A stretch of DNA of 56,457 nt from Anaerolineae bacterium (GTDB taxonomy: Bacteria > Chloroflexota > Anaerolineae > B4-G1 > SLSP01): positions 1 to 56,457 of the forward strand of contig JAPKMR010000023.1 of NCBI GenBank assembly GCA_026645815.1, given 5' to 3'. The notes under the pieces were generated by a model. It searched no databases and was not told the origin of the DNA. It saw only the letters and a list, made by a program, of their open reading frames with translations. Positions 18,090 to 26,432 of the stretch are shown here, one piece after another. The position numbers were made by a program, and so were the translations under genes. How positions within the stretch are numbered: the stretch's first letter is position 1; the number at the start of each line of letters is the position of its first letter.

Positions 18090-20765
18090 ATGTCTGAAAC
18101 CCCGCGTTCTGCGATGCTGCGGCGCTGGATGCCCCTGCTGGCTTTAGGGCTGCTCCTCGGCGCGCTCCTGCTCTTGGGCGAGCGCCTGGACCGCTTCCCG
18201 CAGGCGTCATCGGCGCCCTCTGGGTCTATTTGGCTGCGTGGGGCGCGGCGACGCGTGGTTGAAAGTCTGAATTCGCCCTCTACCCTGGGCGGCGCCGGTG
18301 CGCCCACCTTTTCCCCCGCTCCCGGTAGCTACGAGAAATCCCTGCGGGTCGAACTGCTCCCCGCTGACCGCCGGGCTACCGTAATCTTTACCACCGATGG
18401 CACGCTGCCGACCGCTGAGGTGGGCGCCCTCTACCGTGAGCCTCTGCTTCTCGATGTGCGACAGCCCGGCGTCACCGTGATTCGCGCCGTGCAGGTGCTC
18501 GATGGTGGTGATGGGCAACGTGTTGTCGGGCCTGTGGCGACTGCCGTCTACGTCGTCGGCTTGAATTCCCAGCTGCCCGTGCTTTCGCTGACGCTCGACC
18601 CGGCGGCGCTCTGGAGCGCCGAAAGCGGCATTCTCGCCAACCCCTCCTTCCGCGGCGATGATTGGGAGCGTCCTGTGGATGTGGCCTGGTTCGAGCCTGA
18701 AGGCGCGCCTCTGGGCGAAGCCAGCTTTGCGCTGCCGGCGGGCTTGCGCGTTCACGGTGATGTGCCGCTCTCCGCACCCAAGCAATCCCTGCGCCTCTAC
18801 TTCCGCGCCGAGTATGGCGCTGCCCGCCTGGAATATCCGCTGTTTCCCGGGCACCCCGACCAACCCGAGGTGGAGCAATCCTACAAGCGCCTGCTGCTTC
18901 AGGCGGGCGACCGCAACGGGTGGTGGACGCTCTTCCGGGACCAGCTGGTGGCGGAAACCGCCGCCACCCTCGGCTTGCCGGTCGCGCAGGGGCGTTTCGT
19001 CCACCTCTTCATCAATGGGCGTTCCTGGGGCCTTTACCGCCTCAGCGAGCGCGTGGACCGCTTCTTCCTGGAGGATAACTTCGGCTATCAATCCGTGGAT
19101 GTGGTGCAGGAAGGGCGCTCGCAGGAAGGCGACGATGCTGCCTGGGATGCGCTGGTGGATTGGGCGGCAGCGAACGACCTGGAGGACCCGCAGGCTTTTG
19201 CCTACGTTGTTTCCCGCCTGGACATCGCCAACTTTGCCGATTTTGCGGTGCTAAAATTGTTCTTTGATTTCTCGCCGGAGGACCTCTTCGCTGTGCGCAA
19301 CCGTGGCGGAGCGTGGCATTTTGTCTACGGCGGCGGTGGGCAGCACTTCGCGCAGCGCCCTGATGAGCTGCCCCTGCTGTTGGGGCTGACCGATGACTCG
19401 GATTTCACCGTGCTCTTCCGCGCGCTCATGGATAACGCCGAATTCCGCAGCGCTTTGGTGGCGCGGACCAGCGATTTGCTGAACACCCTGCTCGCGCCTA
19501 AAGCGCTCGCCGCGCGCGCTGGCGACCTGTCGGCGTCGCTGGTATCCGCTATCCCCTACGAGGAGGCGCGCTGGTCTGCGCCGTCTCAGGGCGCGCCGTC
19601 TCAGGGCGCGCAGGCGGTGTGGGCGGAGCATGTGACTGCCCTGCAAGCCTTTCTCGCGGCGCGTCCTGATGCCCTCAGAGCGCTGCTGGTCGAGAGATTG
19701 GGGCGTGGCGCCCCTGCGCAAGTGCAAATCACGGTCGAACCGCCTGCGGGTGGGGAAGTCTTCGTCGGGGGCTTGCCTTTGCCGGGTGCGGGCGTCTTCT
19801 TCACGGGCGCCGAGCTTCACTTCGTCGCGGTGCCCCATGCCGGTTACACCTTCGCGGGCTGGGAAGGTGCGCCCGAGGCTGCGACCGGTACTTCCCCTGT
19901 GCTTAACATGCAGGTCACCGGACCGCAGTCGCTCACCGCCCGCTTCCGGCAAATCTCCGAAGACGAGCCTGGACCCTATCCCGATGACGTCATCATCAAC
20001 GAATTCTGGATCAACGACAACGGCACCCGCTACGCCAGCCTCGATGGGCGCCCCATCACCGGGGATTGGGTGGAATTGCTCGTGCGCCGCCCGGCTAGCG
20101 TGGACTTGCGTGGTTGGCGTCTGACCGATAACGACACCAAAACCGGTAACGCTGAAGGCTCCCTGATCTTCCCGCAGCTGGACGCTTTGGCTGCCGTGCC
20201 GCGTGGTACCGTCATCCTGATCATCGTCACCGAGAACTCCGTGAACGCTGCGAACTTCCCCGCGGATGACCTGGATTGGTCCGATGGGCGCATGATCTTC
20301 TACGTGGGCTCACAGCCCGGTAGTGGAAATCTCGATGCCACGACCGACCCCGGCTTTGCCCTTGGGACGAACGACGACAACCTCGTGCTCTTAGCGCCCG
20401 CGCTCGGCGTCGAAATCGGCATTGACTTCGTCGCCGAAGGCGCCGCCGTAACGCCCTATTCCTTCGGCGTTCTGGCAGATGGCGTGCGCTTCGAAACCCC
20501 CTTCCGCTATCTCGGCGGCGATGATGGCGCTGTCTTCCAGGCCCTCACGTCCAACGATAGCGGCAGCGCTTGGCTGCTCGACCCCGCCGCCTGCGAATCC
20601 GGCGACGCCTTCTGCCTCGACGCCGCCAACCAGCTCACCCCTGGCGCCCTCAACCCCGGTCAACGCCCCTTCCCGTGGATCGTCTTCGCCCTGCTCATCC
20701 TCATCGCGAGCCTGCTGCTCGGCGCCCTGCTCCTCCTCGAAGCCCGCCGCCGCGCCCGCCGCTAA
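18090..20765 (+). CDS. CotH-like protein with chitobiase C-terminal-like, repeat and lamin-tail domains
   Basis: 891 aa from the ATG at 18090, which follows GGGGG; ATG at 18051 is possible. Order: membrane anchor (about 9-30), a chitobiase C-terminal-like domain ('FTTDGTLPT', about 70-140), a CotH domain (about 160-510, 'FINGRSWGLYRLSERVDRFF'), an InlB-like 'GYTFAGWEG' repeat (about 540-620), and a lamin-tail domain (about 630-760, 'VIINEFWIND', 'DWVELLV'). It ends in a membrane segment plus basic tail (about 862-891). The CotH acidic motif is replaced by YGGGG (413-417), so kinase activity is doubtful. Confidence 0.8.
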   Translation: MSETPRSAMLRRWMPLLALGLLLGALLLLGERLDRFPQASSAPSGSIWLRGARRRVVESLNSPSTLGGAGAPTFSPAPGSYEKSLRVELLPADRRATVIFTTDGTLPTAEVGALYREPLLLDVRQPGVTVIRAVQVLDGGDGQRVVGPVATAVYVVGLNSQLPVLSLTLDPAALWSAESGILANPSFRGDDWERPVDVAWFEPEGAPLGEASFALPAGLRVHGDVPLSAPKQSLRLYFRAEYGAARLEYPLFPGHPDQPEVEQSYKRLLLQAGDRNGWWTLFRDQLVAETAATLGLPVAQGRFVHLFINGRSWGLYRLSERVDRFFLEDNFGYQSVDVVQEGRSQEGDDAAWDALVDWAAANDLEDPQAFAYVVSRLDIANFADFAVLKLFFDFSPEDLFAVRNRGGAWHFVYGGGGQHFAQRPDELPLLLGLTDDSDFTVLFRALMDNAEFRSALVARTSDLLNTLLAPKALAARAGDLSASLVSAIPYEEARWSAPSQGAPSQGAQAVWAEHVTALQAFLAARPDALRALLVERLGRGAPAQVQITVEPPAGGEVFVGGLPLPGAGVFFTGAELHFVAVPHAGYTFAGWEGAPEAATGTSPVLNMQVTGPQSLTARFRQISEDEPGPYPDDVIINEFWINDNGTRYASLDGRPITGDWVELLVRRPASVDLRGWRLTDNDTKTGNAEGSLIFPQLDALAAVPRGTVILIIVTENSVNAANFPADDLDWSDGRMIFYVGSQPGSGNLDATTDPGFALGTNDDNLVLLAPALGVEIGIDFVAEGAAVTPYSFGVLADGVRFETPFRYLGGDDGAVFQALTSNDSGSAWLLDPAACESGDAFCLDAANQLTPGALNPGQRPFPWIVFALLILIASLLLGALLLLEARRRARR
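19578..19610 (+). repeat. 15-bp minisatellite, 2 exact units, in frame
   Basis: Two identical copies of the 15-bp unit GCGCCGTCTCAGGGC plus a partial third encode a repeated APSQG in the CotH-like protein at 18090. Confidence 0.8.
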
Positions 20766-20821
20766 GCTGCTTCCCAATCCCATTCTGCCTCCAACAGACC
20801 CGCGGAAATCTCTTCTTTTTT

Positions 20822-20861
20822 GGTTTTTTGGCGACGTGGTACCCCGCGTCGCCAAAAAACC
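20822..20861. repeat. Long palindrome between convergent genes
   Basis: A 15-bp perfect inverted repeat (20822-20836 and 20847-20861) has GGTTTTTTGG on the 5' side and CCAAAAAACC on the 3' side. This is the same polarity as the palindrome-tail family, but no tail follows. It lies between convergent genes and may also stall transcription. Confidence 0.7.
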
Positions 20862-20923
20862 TCTAATTATGCCCAATCATTTTCTTTAACTTCATCAGCC
20901 CCGGCGCTCTCATCGCCCAGACT

Positions 20924-21487
20924 CTAATAATGCCCCTTCTTCGGCGCATCCTTCGCCCGGTGCTTGCGCTCCGGATCATATTCCTGCCAATAGACCCGCT
21001 TCTCGTTATACCGGCTTCTCGGCTCCTTCTCTTCCGCAGGATACCCGACATACACCATGCCCAACGGCGTCACATACTCAGGGATGGCGAGCAACCTCTT
21101 CACCTGCTTGATCTTGCTCTCGCTGGGGGTGATTCCAATCCACACCGCCCCCAGCCCCATGCCTGTAGCCGCAATCAGCATATTCTCGGTAGCCGCGCTA
21201 CAATCCTGAATCCACAGCGATTGCTCGGGTCCCTTGAAAGCCAGCTTCATATTCCCGCAAACCACAATGGCCAGAGGCGCGTTATAGCGCGCAAAAACGA
21301 GCTGCTCCTTCATGCTTGCGAGTCGCTCCGGGTCATCAATCACGATGAATTCCCACGGTTGGCAATTCGCAGCGGTAGGCGCAGCCATTGCCGCTTTCAG
21401 CAAGTTGATAATCAGCTCCTGCTCAACGGGCTTATCCGCATAAGTCCTTATACTTCGGCGTTTGAAAATGAGTTCCAGGACCTCCAT
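20924..21487 (-). CDS. Nitroreductase-family flavoprotein
   Basis: 187 aa. 'IFKRRSIRTYADKPV' and 'AAPTAANCQPWEF' are the FMN-binding signatures, and 'GMGLGAVWIGITPSESK' is also typical. Such enzymes reduce nitro compounds or quinones with NAD(P)H. The start has GGAGAGGAATCT upstream. It lies just downstream of the attC-like site 21546-21672 and is oriented with the cassette array. It could therefore be the last cassette, but I see no attC at its own 3' end. Confidence 0.85.
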   Translation of the reverse strand: MEVLELIFKRRSIRTYADKPVEQELIINLLKAAMAAPTAANCQPWEFIVIDDPERLASMKEQLVFARYNAPLAIVVCGNMKLAFKGPEQSLWIQDCSAATENMLIAATGMGLGAVWIGITPSESKIKQVKRLLAIPEYVTPLGMVYVGYPAEEKEPRSRYNEKRVYWQEYDPERKHRAKDAPKKGHY

Positions 21488-21545
21488 AGATTCCTCTCCA
21501 AGGGATTACTCCGTTCTCATAACTGGATTCCATGAGCACATAGTC

Positions 21546-21672
21546 GCCCAACGGTTTGCGTTACCTGCGTGTGGGCGGGCGTAGACTCTGCTTGAGAGCA
21601 GGAAAAACTCGAAGCGTGGAAAACACTTGAAAGTGCCGCAGAATCCCACATCAGGTGCACGCTTTGTTGGGC
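21546..21672 (-). other. attC-like recombination site 1
   Basis: A 127-bp imperfect palindrome bounded by GCCCAAC (21546-21552) and GTTGGGC (21666-21672). The inner arms pair with bulges: a segment reading CGTTACCTGCGTGTGGG against CCCACATCAGGTGCACGC. This is the R/L box arrangement of integron attC sites. It lies directly downstream of the minus-strand gene 21719-22345. Confidence 0.8.
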
Positions 21673-21718
21673 TTAAAGGATTGGAAAACACCATTGTTTC
21701 AAAGACTCAAAGCCTGCC

Positions 21719-22345
21719 TTATTGAACCTTTTGGAATAAATAACCACTAGCAGTCTTTTTATAGCCAATGCCTTTTGGCAGTTTTTCGAGATATTCTTTC
21801 GTTATCTCAACTTGCGGCTTTGGGACGAAATATTCATCAAGATTATTTACGCTGATTCTGTAATCCTCGTTTTTTGCATAGAAAACCGCCAGTAATTGAT
21901 ACGCATCATCAATCGCTGCCATACCTGCGTCGCCATGACTATTGTTTGCCAAAAGCAAGCCGCCTGTTCTTAGATATCGCTTGCAATATTGACCTACAAA
22001 TCCAGCATATTGAGAAATGAGCAAGTCGAAACTATCAATCATTTCATCAAAACCATTTCTGTAATCCGCAAAATGGAAAGTAACCTTTGCTTCTTGTGAA
22101 TAAATCTTTCTTTCGGCGATAAATTTGAGAATCTCAGGCTCGCTAAAAAACTGCTTCGCTTGTTTGTCGTTATCCACATAGACGACATCGGGGAAAACGA
22201 ATGAAGGTGTGACATGGACGAAACTTCCTGCATACAAGGCTCGTTGAACCTTGAATCTGTCTGCGATGATTTGAAACAAATTCAGACGTTCAAATTGCCT
22301 TTCTTGGAAATATTTCCTGTACAAATCAAGAGCAGATTTTGTCAT
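21719..22345 (-). CDS. Cassette gene: methyltransferase-like protein, not identified
   Basis: 208 aa. I do not recognise the family with certainty. The middle part ('DEMIDSFDLLISQYAGFV' and 'RYLRTGGLLLANNSHGD') resembles strands 4 and 5 of a SAM-dependent methyltransferase fold. The N-terminal region 'SFVHVTPSFVFPDVVYVDND' would be the second strand with its acidic residue. No glycine-rich SAM motif I is clear. Codon use is AT-rich compared with the flanks. It starts 22 nt from attC-like site 2 and ends 47 nt from site 1, the compact layout of an integron cassette. Confidence 0.6.
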   Translation of the reverse strand: MTKSALDLYRKYFQERQFERLNLFQIIADRFKVQRALYAGSFVHVTPSFVFPDVVYVDNDKQAKQFFSEPEILKFIAERKIYSQEAKVTFHFADYRNGFDEMIDSFDLLISQYAGFVGQYCKRYLRTGGLLLANNSHGDAGMAAIDDAYQLLAVFYAKNEDYRISVNNLDEYFVPKPQVEITKEYLEKLPKGIGYKKTASGYLFQKVQ

Positions 22346-22366
22346 TATTTGACCTATGTATTTTCA

Positions 22367-22493
22367 GCCCAACGGAATGGCTCAGTGGGGCGACATCTCT
22401 GGCGACGGACCTCCGCGAGAGACCTCGACGGCAGGCCCAACCCCCTTCACAACCGCCCAAGATAGCCGCGTCAGGTGCGGCCGCAGGTTGGGC
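22367..22493 (-). other. attC-like recombination site 2
   Basis: Bounded by GCCCAAC (22367-22373) and GTTGGGC (22487-22493), 127 bp, directly downstream of the gene 22514-23152. A second GCCCAAC at 22435-22441 gives an alternative 59-bp site with the same right end. The inner arms pair less well than in the other copies, so it may be a hybrid of two sites. Confidence 0.6.
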
Positions 22494-22513
22494 GCAGCAC
22501 CTGCCTGAACCTC

Positions 22514-23152
22514 CTAACTCGGGGCCTTCCGATCCCTGTATAGAATCATCGCTGTGCCCGCCACGCCAGCTATGATCAGACCGATGTCCTCCAGAATCCC
22601 GACTGACACTGGCATCACCCCACCAAGTGCCCACAGCAGTGGAATGACGAGAAGCACCTTCGGCACCTTCTTGTCCGTCAGCAGCAACAACCCAAACGTG
22701 AAGACAGTGGAGGGACACGGGGTGAGGCCAAAGGGTGGCGATTGTGGATAGCGATGACCCAGGAAGTACCCGAACAGAGGATATCCGATCATCGCGTATG
22801 CAATGAACAGAATCCCCACGATTGAGTACACGTCTACCTGGAAGCCAAACGAGACGCGCGGCTTCAGGAAGTTGGCGAAGAACACAATCCCCTGGATGAT
22901 GAACAGCACGCCGAATGCGTAGGCAGGGGTGTAGACGGGACCGAAGTAGAACAGGAAGAAGCCCACCGCCGTCCACAGCCACAGGAAAGCAAGAATGCCG
23001 AGGACGACTCTGCTCGAATACCCCGTTTGCTTGATGGCGAAGAACAGCGCGACGATTCCCAAGACGTAGGCAAGTATCTGCATGGGCCAGATGGCAAGGT
23101 TGTAGTTCTCGAACGTACTCAACAACTGCTCCAGGGTGAGTATCACGTTCAT
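22514..23152 (-). CDS. Cassette gene: DUF6064-like membrane protein
   Basis: 212 aa with about seven hydrophobic segments and short loops. The conserved-looking 'FGLTPCPSTVFTFGLLLL' and 'MPVSVGILEDIGLIIAG' segments fit the DUF6064 family of integral membrane proteins. Its function is unknown. The ATG has a strong GGAGGAG upstream. It is followed 21 nt downstream by attC-like site 2 and preceded 35 nt upstream by site 3. Confidence 0.7.
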   Translation of the reverse strand: MNVILTLEQLLSTFENYNLAIWPMQILAYVLGIVALFFAIKQTGYSSRVVLGILAFLWLWTAVGFFLFYFGPVYTPAYAFGVLFIIQGIVFFANFLKPRVSFGFQVDVYSIVGILFIAYAMIGYPLFGYFLGHRYPQSPPFGLTPCPSTVFTFGLLLLTDKKVPKVLLVIPLLWALGGVMPVSVGILEDIGLIIAGVAGTAMILYRDRKAPS

Positions 23153-23186
23153 CTCTCCTCCTCTCGACTTGACCCCTTGGCGCTGC

Positions 23187-23319
23187 GCCCAACGGCAGAG
23201 CTCACCTGCCCGCGCCGGGTTTGCACGACCACCACTCTGAACAAGCCCGCGGACGACTGCAAAAGGCCGCGATACAACAAAGCGCCGAAGGCGCGGGTCA
23301 AGTGCAGCGCGTGTTGGGT
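23187..23319 (-). other. attC-like recombination site 3
   Basis: A 133-bp imperfect palindrome from GCCCAAC (23187-23193) to GTTGGGT (23313-23319). The inner arms pair strongly: CCTGCCCGCGCC near the left end against GGCGCGGGTCAAG near the right end, with small bulges as in real attC sites. It lies 4 nt downstream of the peptidase gene. Confidence 0.82.
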
Positions 23320-23323
23320 GCCC

Positions 23324-23983
23324 TCAAACCAGGTGTTTGCCCTGCTCATCAAACCGATAGGCTCCTTCAAAACCGACACTACGAATTCCCGCTTCATCAA
23401 TCACAATTCCTGAACGCTCTGACATCGCGAGAACGGGCTGCGCATACCGTTCTGCGTAGGCATCAATCAGATCGTCATCCTCAGGCCGATAGTGCACCCA
23501 GATCACGTGTCCTTCTGCCACGTCCAGGCCGCTCGTTTCCTTCAAACCTACTTCATTGCGATCAAGATGTTTCACAGATCGAATATCTCGACCCAATACC
23601 ACTGCTCCTGCGCTCCCCCCGTAGATAGCTCTGCCTCTTTGGATATACTCCATCAGGTGGCGATCGAAATCATTCTGTAGAAGCTGGGCAAGCAAGGCGT
23701 AGGTGTTTCCACCGCCGATATATACTGCGTCGAATTCATTGAGCTCCCTTGCCTGATGTTCAGACAACTCAGTCCACATAGTGATATTTGTGATTCCGAG
23801 CGGCTCGAAGGTAGCCCTAATCCAGTCCAAGCAAGACTGAAACGGACGAGTACCGCGGAGTGCAACTGGCCAGTAGAGCAATCTGCCCTGTGTGCCTACC
23901 CACCTGGCAAAAACTTGATCTAGCGGGAGCGAATCACTCGCCCCGCCCCCGCCAGCCAAGGCAATTCTGATTTGCGCTTGCAT
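23324..23983 (-). CDS. Cassette gene: peptidase E-like (S51) protein
   Basis: 219 aa from the ATG at 23983; the longer reading to a TTG at 24031 runs into the 34-bp repeat at 24027-24060. 'AVYIGGGNTYALLAQL' and the nucleophile elbow IYGGSAGAVVLG (Ser) match peptidase family S51 (Asp-X dipeptidase, cyanophycinase and relatives) in the class I glutaminase-like fold. Likely a cytoplasmic dipeptidase. It is directly followed by attC-like site 3. Confidence 0.8.
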   Translation of the reverse strand: MQAQIRIALAGGGGASDSLPLDQVFARWVGTQGRLLYWPVALRGTRPFQSCLDWIRATFEPLGITNITMWTELSEHQARELNEFDAVYIGGGNTYALLAQLLQNDFDRHLMEYIQRGRAIYGGSAGAVVLGRDIRSVKHLDRNEVGLKETSGLDVAEGHVIWVHYRPEDDDLIDAYAERYAQPVLAMSERSGIVIDEAGIRSVGFEGAYRFDEQGKHLV

Positions 23984-24026
23984 AGCATTCGATATCCTCA
24001 GATTGGAAAACGCGACGAAAAAGGCG

Positions 24027-24060
24027 CTCAACTATGTACTAAACGGGATTCTTTCCGTAT
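24027..24060 (-). repeat. 34-bp dispersed repeat, copy 1
   Basis: Matches 30601-30634 at 28 of 34 positions, with the first 15 (CTCAACTATGTACTA) identical. It lies just upstream of the peptidase E cassette gene, as copy 2 lies upstream of the DJ-1 cassette gene. On the minus strand both copies can be read as a short coding end, xRxVHS-stop. Confidence 0.75.
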
Positions 24061-24083
24061 CGTGCCTCGGCCATTGCAGAGGG

Positions 24084-26396
24084 TCACGATTTGAGCCGGT
24101 AGGACACGAATGCCAGGGTATGGCTATCCGGCGACCAGGAATTCACGTTCATCGTGCCCTGGCCCCCGAATAGCTTGACGATGGTTTTCGAGACGCCGCC
24201 GGCGGCAGGGATGAGACGAATCTCGATATCCCTGTTTGGCGGATGATCGCCGGGGGTCACATCATCCTTGCCGTAGGCGATGTAGGCCACCCATTGGCCA
24301 TCCGGGGAAACGTGCGGGAACCAGCAGTTGGCCTCCTCCCTGATCACGTGAGTGGGATTGGCGCCATCAGCATCCATGCGCCAGATTTGCATGAGCCCGC
24401 TGCGAACCGAGTTGAACCAGATCTGTTCGCCGGACGGTGCGTATTCCGGTCCATCGTCCAGCCCCGGCTCGTCCGTGAGTTGCATCTCCGGGCCGCCGTT
24501 CACTGCAACCGTGTAAATGTCGTACTGACCGTCACGCTCGCCGCAGAAGGCTAGTCGTTGGCCATCCGGCGACCAGCCGTGCAGATAGCTCGGGCCTTTT
24601 TCGGTAATCAAGGTCGGGTTGCCCCCTGCAAACGGGAGCATATAGATGCGCGCGGTGACGTCTTCATTCGTGAAATGACTGATCGCGAGTTGGGTGCTGT
24701 CCGGTGAAACCAGGTGGTCGTTGGTGCAGTCAATGGCGAAACCGCTGTCAATCTCGGTGAATTTGCCCGTCGCTAGTTCGTAGGTGTAAAGGCGTCCACG
24801 GCTGTTGCAGATCAACGCACGGCCGTCCCTGGTCCAGTTGGGCGCCTGAACGACGGTGTCGAATTCGCGCAGGATGGTGCGCTCTCCCGTTTGTATGTCC
24901 ACTGTCTCCAGGATACTGAAGGTGTCCCGCTCGGCGAGCCATCTTCTGAAGGTGTCAATATCCATCGGGAAGGGCAATCTGCTCGGTACGGCTTTATCAG
25001 GGACTTCCTCGTCGAGAGGGATTTCGGGAATGGTGGTGATCAGAAGCGATGAGATGGTCATCGCGATCGCTCCCGCCAGGAAGACGATCTTCAGCCCGCT
25101 TTCCAGATCTGAGGCGCTGCTTTGCACCAGGCTTAGGAAAGCGGGCGCGATGGCAATCCCGACCATTTGGAAAAAGAAGATGGCGCCAACCGCCACACCG
25201 AGCAGGCGTCTGGGAACCGCAAATTGCGCGACCAGCGTGTTGACCGTGGGAATGGTCCCCAGGCCCAGCCCGGCCACGGCGGTAACGAGGACATAGAGCC
25301 AAATCGGCGTGCTGGCGGAAAAGCGTGACATGGCAAACAACGCCAAGGTCACAACAGGGTAGCCGATGAGGTACATCCACTTGTATTTTTTGGTGTTGGC
25401 GATCAGGAAGCCGGCGGGAATGCCCATGAAGGCCCCGAATACCGTGTAAGGCGTTAACATCGAACCGCTGATGGTTGGGCTGACGCGCATCACCTCTTGC
25501 ACAAAGATCGGCGAGTACGCGATGATCCCCACCATCCCAAAGAACGACAGCATGCCGGTGCCTGCCGCGGTCATGAACGTGCGGTTGAAGAGTACCTGCG
25601 GATCCAGAATGGGGGCATGTGCGCGTTTCTCAATCTGGATGAAGCTGATCCAGGCAATGATCGAGATGATTAACAGGACGGCGCCGACCCCGATCTTACC
25701 TGGCGCGCCGATCTGGGAGAATCCGAGGATGAGCGTGGTGGTTGCGACCGCCATCACGGCGGCGCCGAGCCAATCAATTCTGGGTTTTGTGTGTTGGGCT
25801 GTTTTGGGCAGGGCAAAGGCGAGCAGGATGGCCGCCGTTACCTCCAGCGGGATCGCGGCCCAAAAGAGGCCGCGCCAACCCAAAGGGCTTTCACTGACGA
25901 TCCCGCCCAGCACAGGGCCGATCAGGGCAGCAACGCCGCCGGGCAAACTCAGCAGGCCTGTCCATTTTGCGCGTTCGGATGGGTCAAACAGATCGCCAAT
26001 GGCAGCAATACAGAAGGGGATGATGGGAAAGTGGCCGATGCTCATGAAGGTTGCCGCCGCCACCAGGAAGACCATCGAGGTGCTTTGGGCTGTGAGGCCT
26101 AATCCCAGTAGGAAGATCCCGATGCAGAGCAATAGAATGGCGCGTCGTCCGTAGATGTCCGAGAGCTTGCCAAAGAGCAGCGTCGAGATCGAGCCGCTCA
26201 GAGCCGGCAGCGCGATCAGCCAGGCGAAAAGCGCCATGCCGTCAAATTCGGCAATCATCTGCGGTTGGGCAATGTTCCGGGCGTTGATGAACAGATAACC
26301 GACAAACTGCGTGAAGAAAACGGCCGCTACGCCAAAAGCCACCTTCCGTTTTGCTTCGCCAACTGGTTCAGTGGAAGACCCCTTTGCCTGTGTCAT
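24084..26396 (-). CDS. MFS transporter fused to a TolB-like beta-propeller
   Basis: 770 aa from the ATG at 26396 behind AAGGAGGGG. Residues about 15-480 form a 14-segment DHA2-type drug efflux transporter ('LPALSGSISTLLFGKLSDIYGRR', cut here to its motif A-like GKLSDIYGRR). Residues about 490-770 form a TolB/PD40 propeller with repeated 'SPDG' or 'SPDS' blades ('LHGWSPDGQRLAF', 'DDGPEYAPSG', 'NVNSWSPDSHTLAF'). TolB-like proteins of this subtype normally stand alone. It lies inside the cassette array with no attC of its own, next to IS630. Confidence 0.8.
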   Translation of the reverse strand: MTQAKGSSTEPVGEAKRKVAFGVAAVFFTQFVGYLFINARNIAQPQMIAEFDGMALFAWLIALPALSGSISTLLFGKLSDIYGRRAILLLCIGIFLLGLGLTAQSTSMVFLVAAATFMSIGHFPIIPFCIAAIGDLFDPSERAKWTGLLSLPGGVAALIGPVLGGIVSESPLGWRGLFWAAIPLEVTAAILLAFALPKTAQHTKPRIDWLGAAVMAVATTTLILGFSQIGAPGKIGVGAVLLIISIIAWISFIQIEKRAHAPILDPQVLFNRTFMTAAGTGMLSFFGMVGIIAYSPIFVQEVMRVSPTISGSMLTPYTVFGAFMGIPAGFLIANTKKYKWMYLIGYPVVTLALFAMSRFSASTPIWLYVLVTAVAGLGLGTIPTVNTLVAQFAVPRRLLGVAVGAIFFFQMVGIAIAPAFLSLVQSSASDLESGLKIVFLAGAIAMTISSLLITTIPEIPLDEEVPDKAVPSRLPFPMDIDTFRRWLAERDTFSILETVDIQTGERTILREFDTVVQAPNWTRDGRALICNSRGRLYTYELATGKFTEIDSGFAIDCTNDHLVSPDSTQLAISHFTNEDVTARIYMLPFAGGNPTLITEKGPSYLHGWSPDGQRLAFCGERDGQYDIYTVAVNGGPEMQLTDEPGLDDGPEYAPSGEQIWFNSVRSGLMQIWRMDADGANPTHVIREEANCWFPHVSPDGQWVAYIAYGKDDVTPGDHPPNRDIEIRLIPAAGGVSKTIVKLFGGQGTMNVNSWSPDSHTLAFVSYRLKS

Positions 26397-26432
26397 ACCC
26401 CTCCTTGTTCTCTCGACATTCCCCACTTACTA

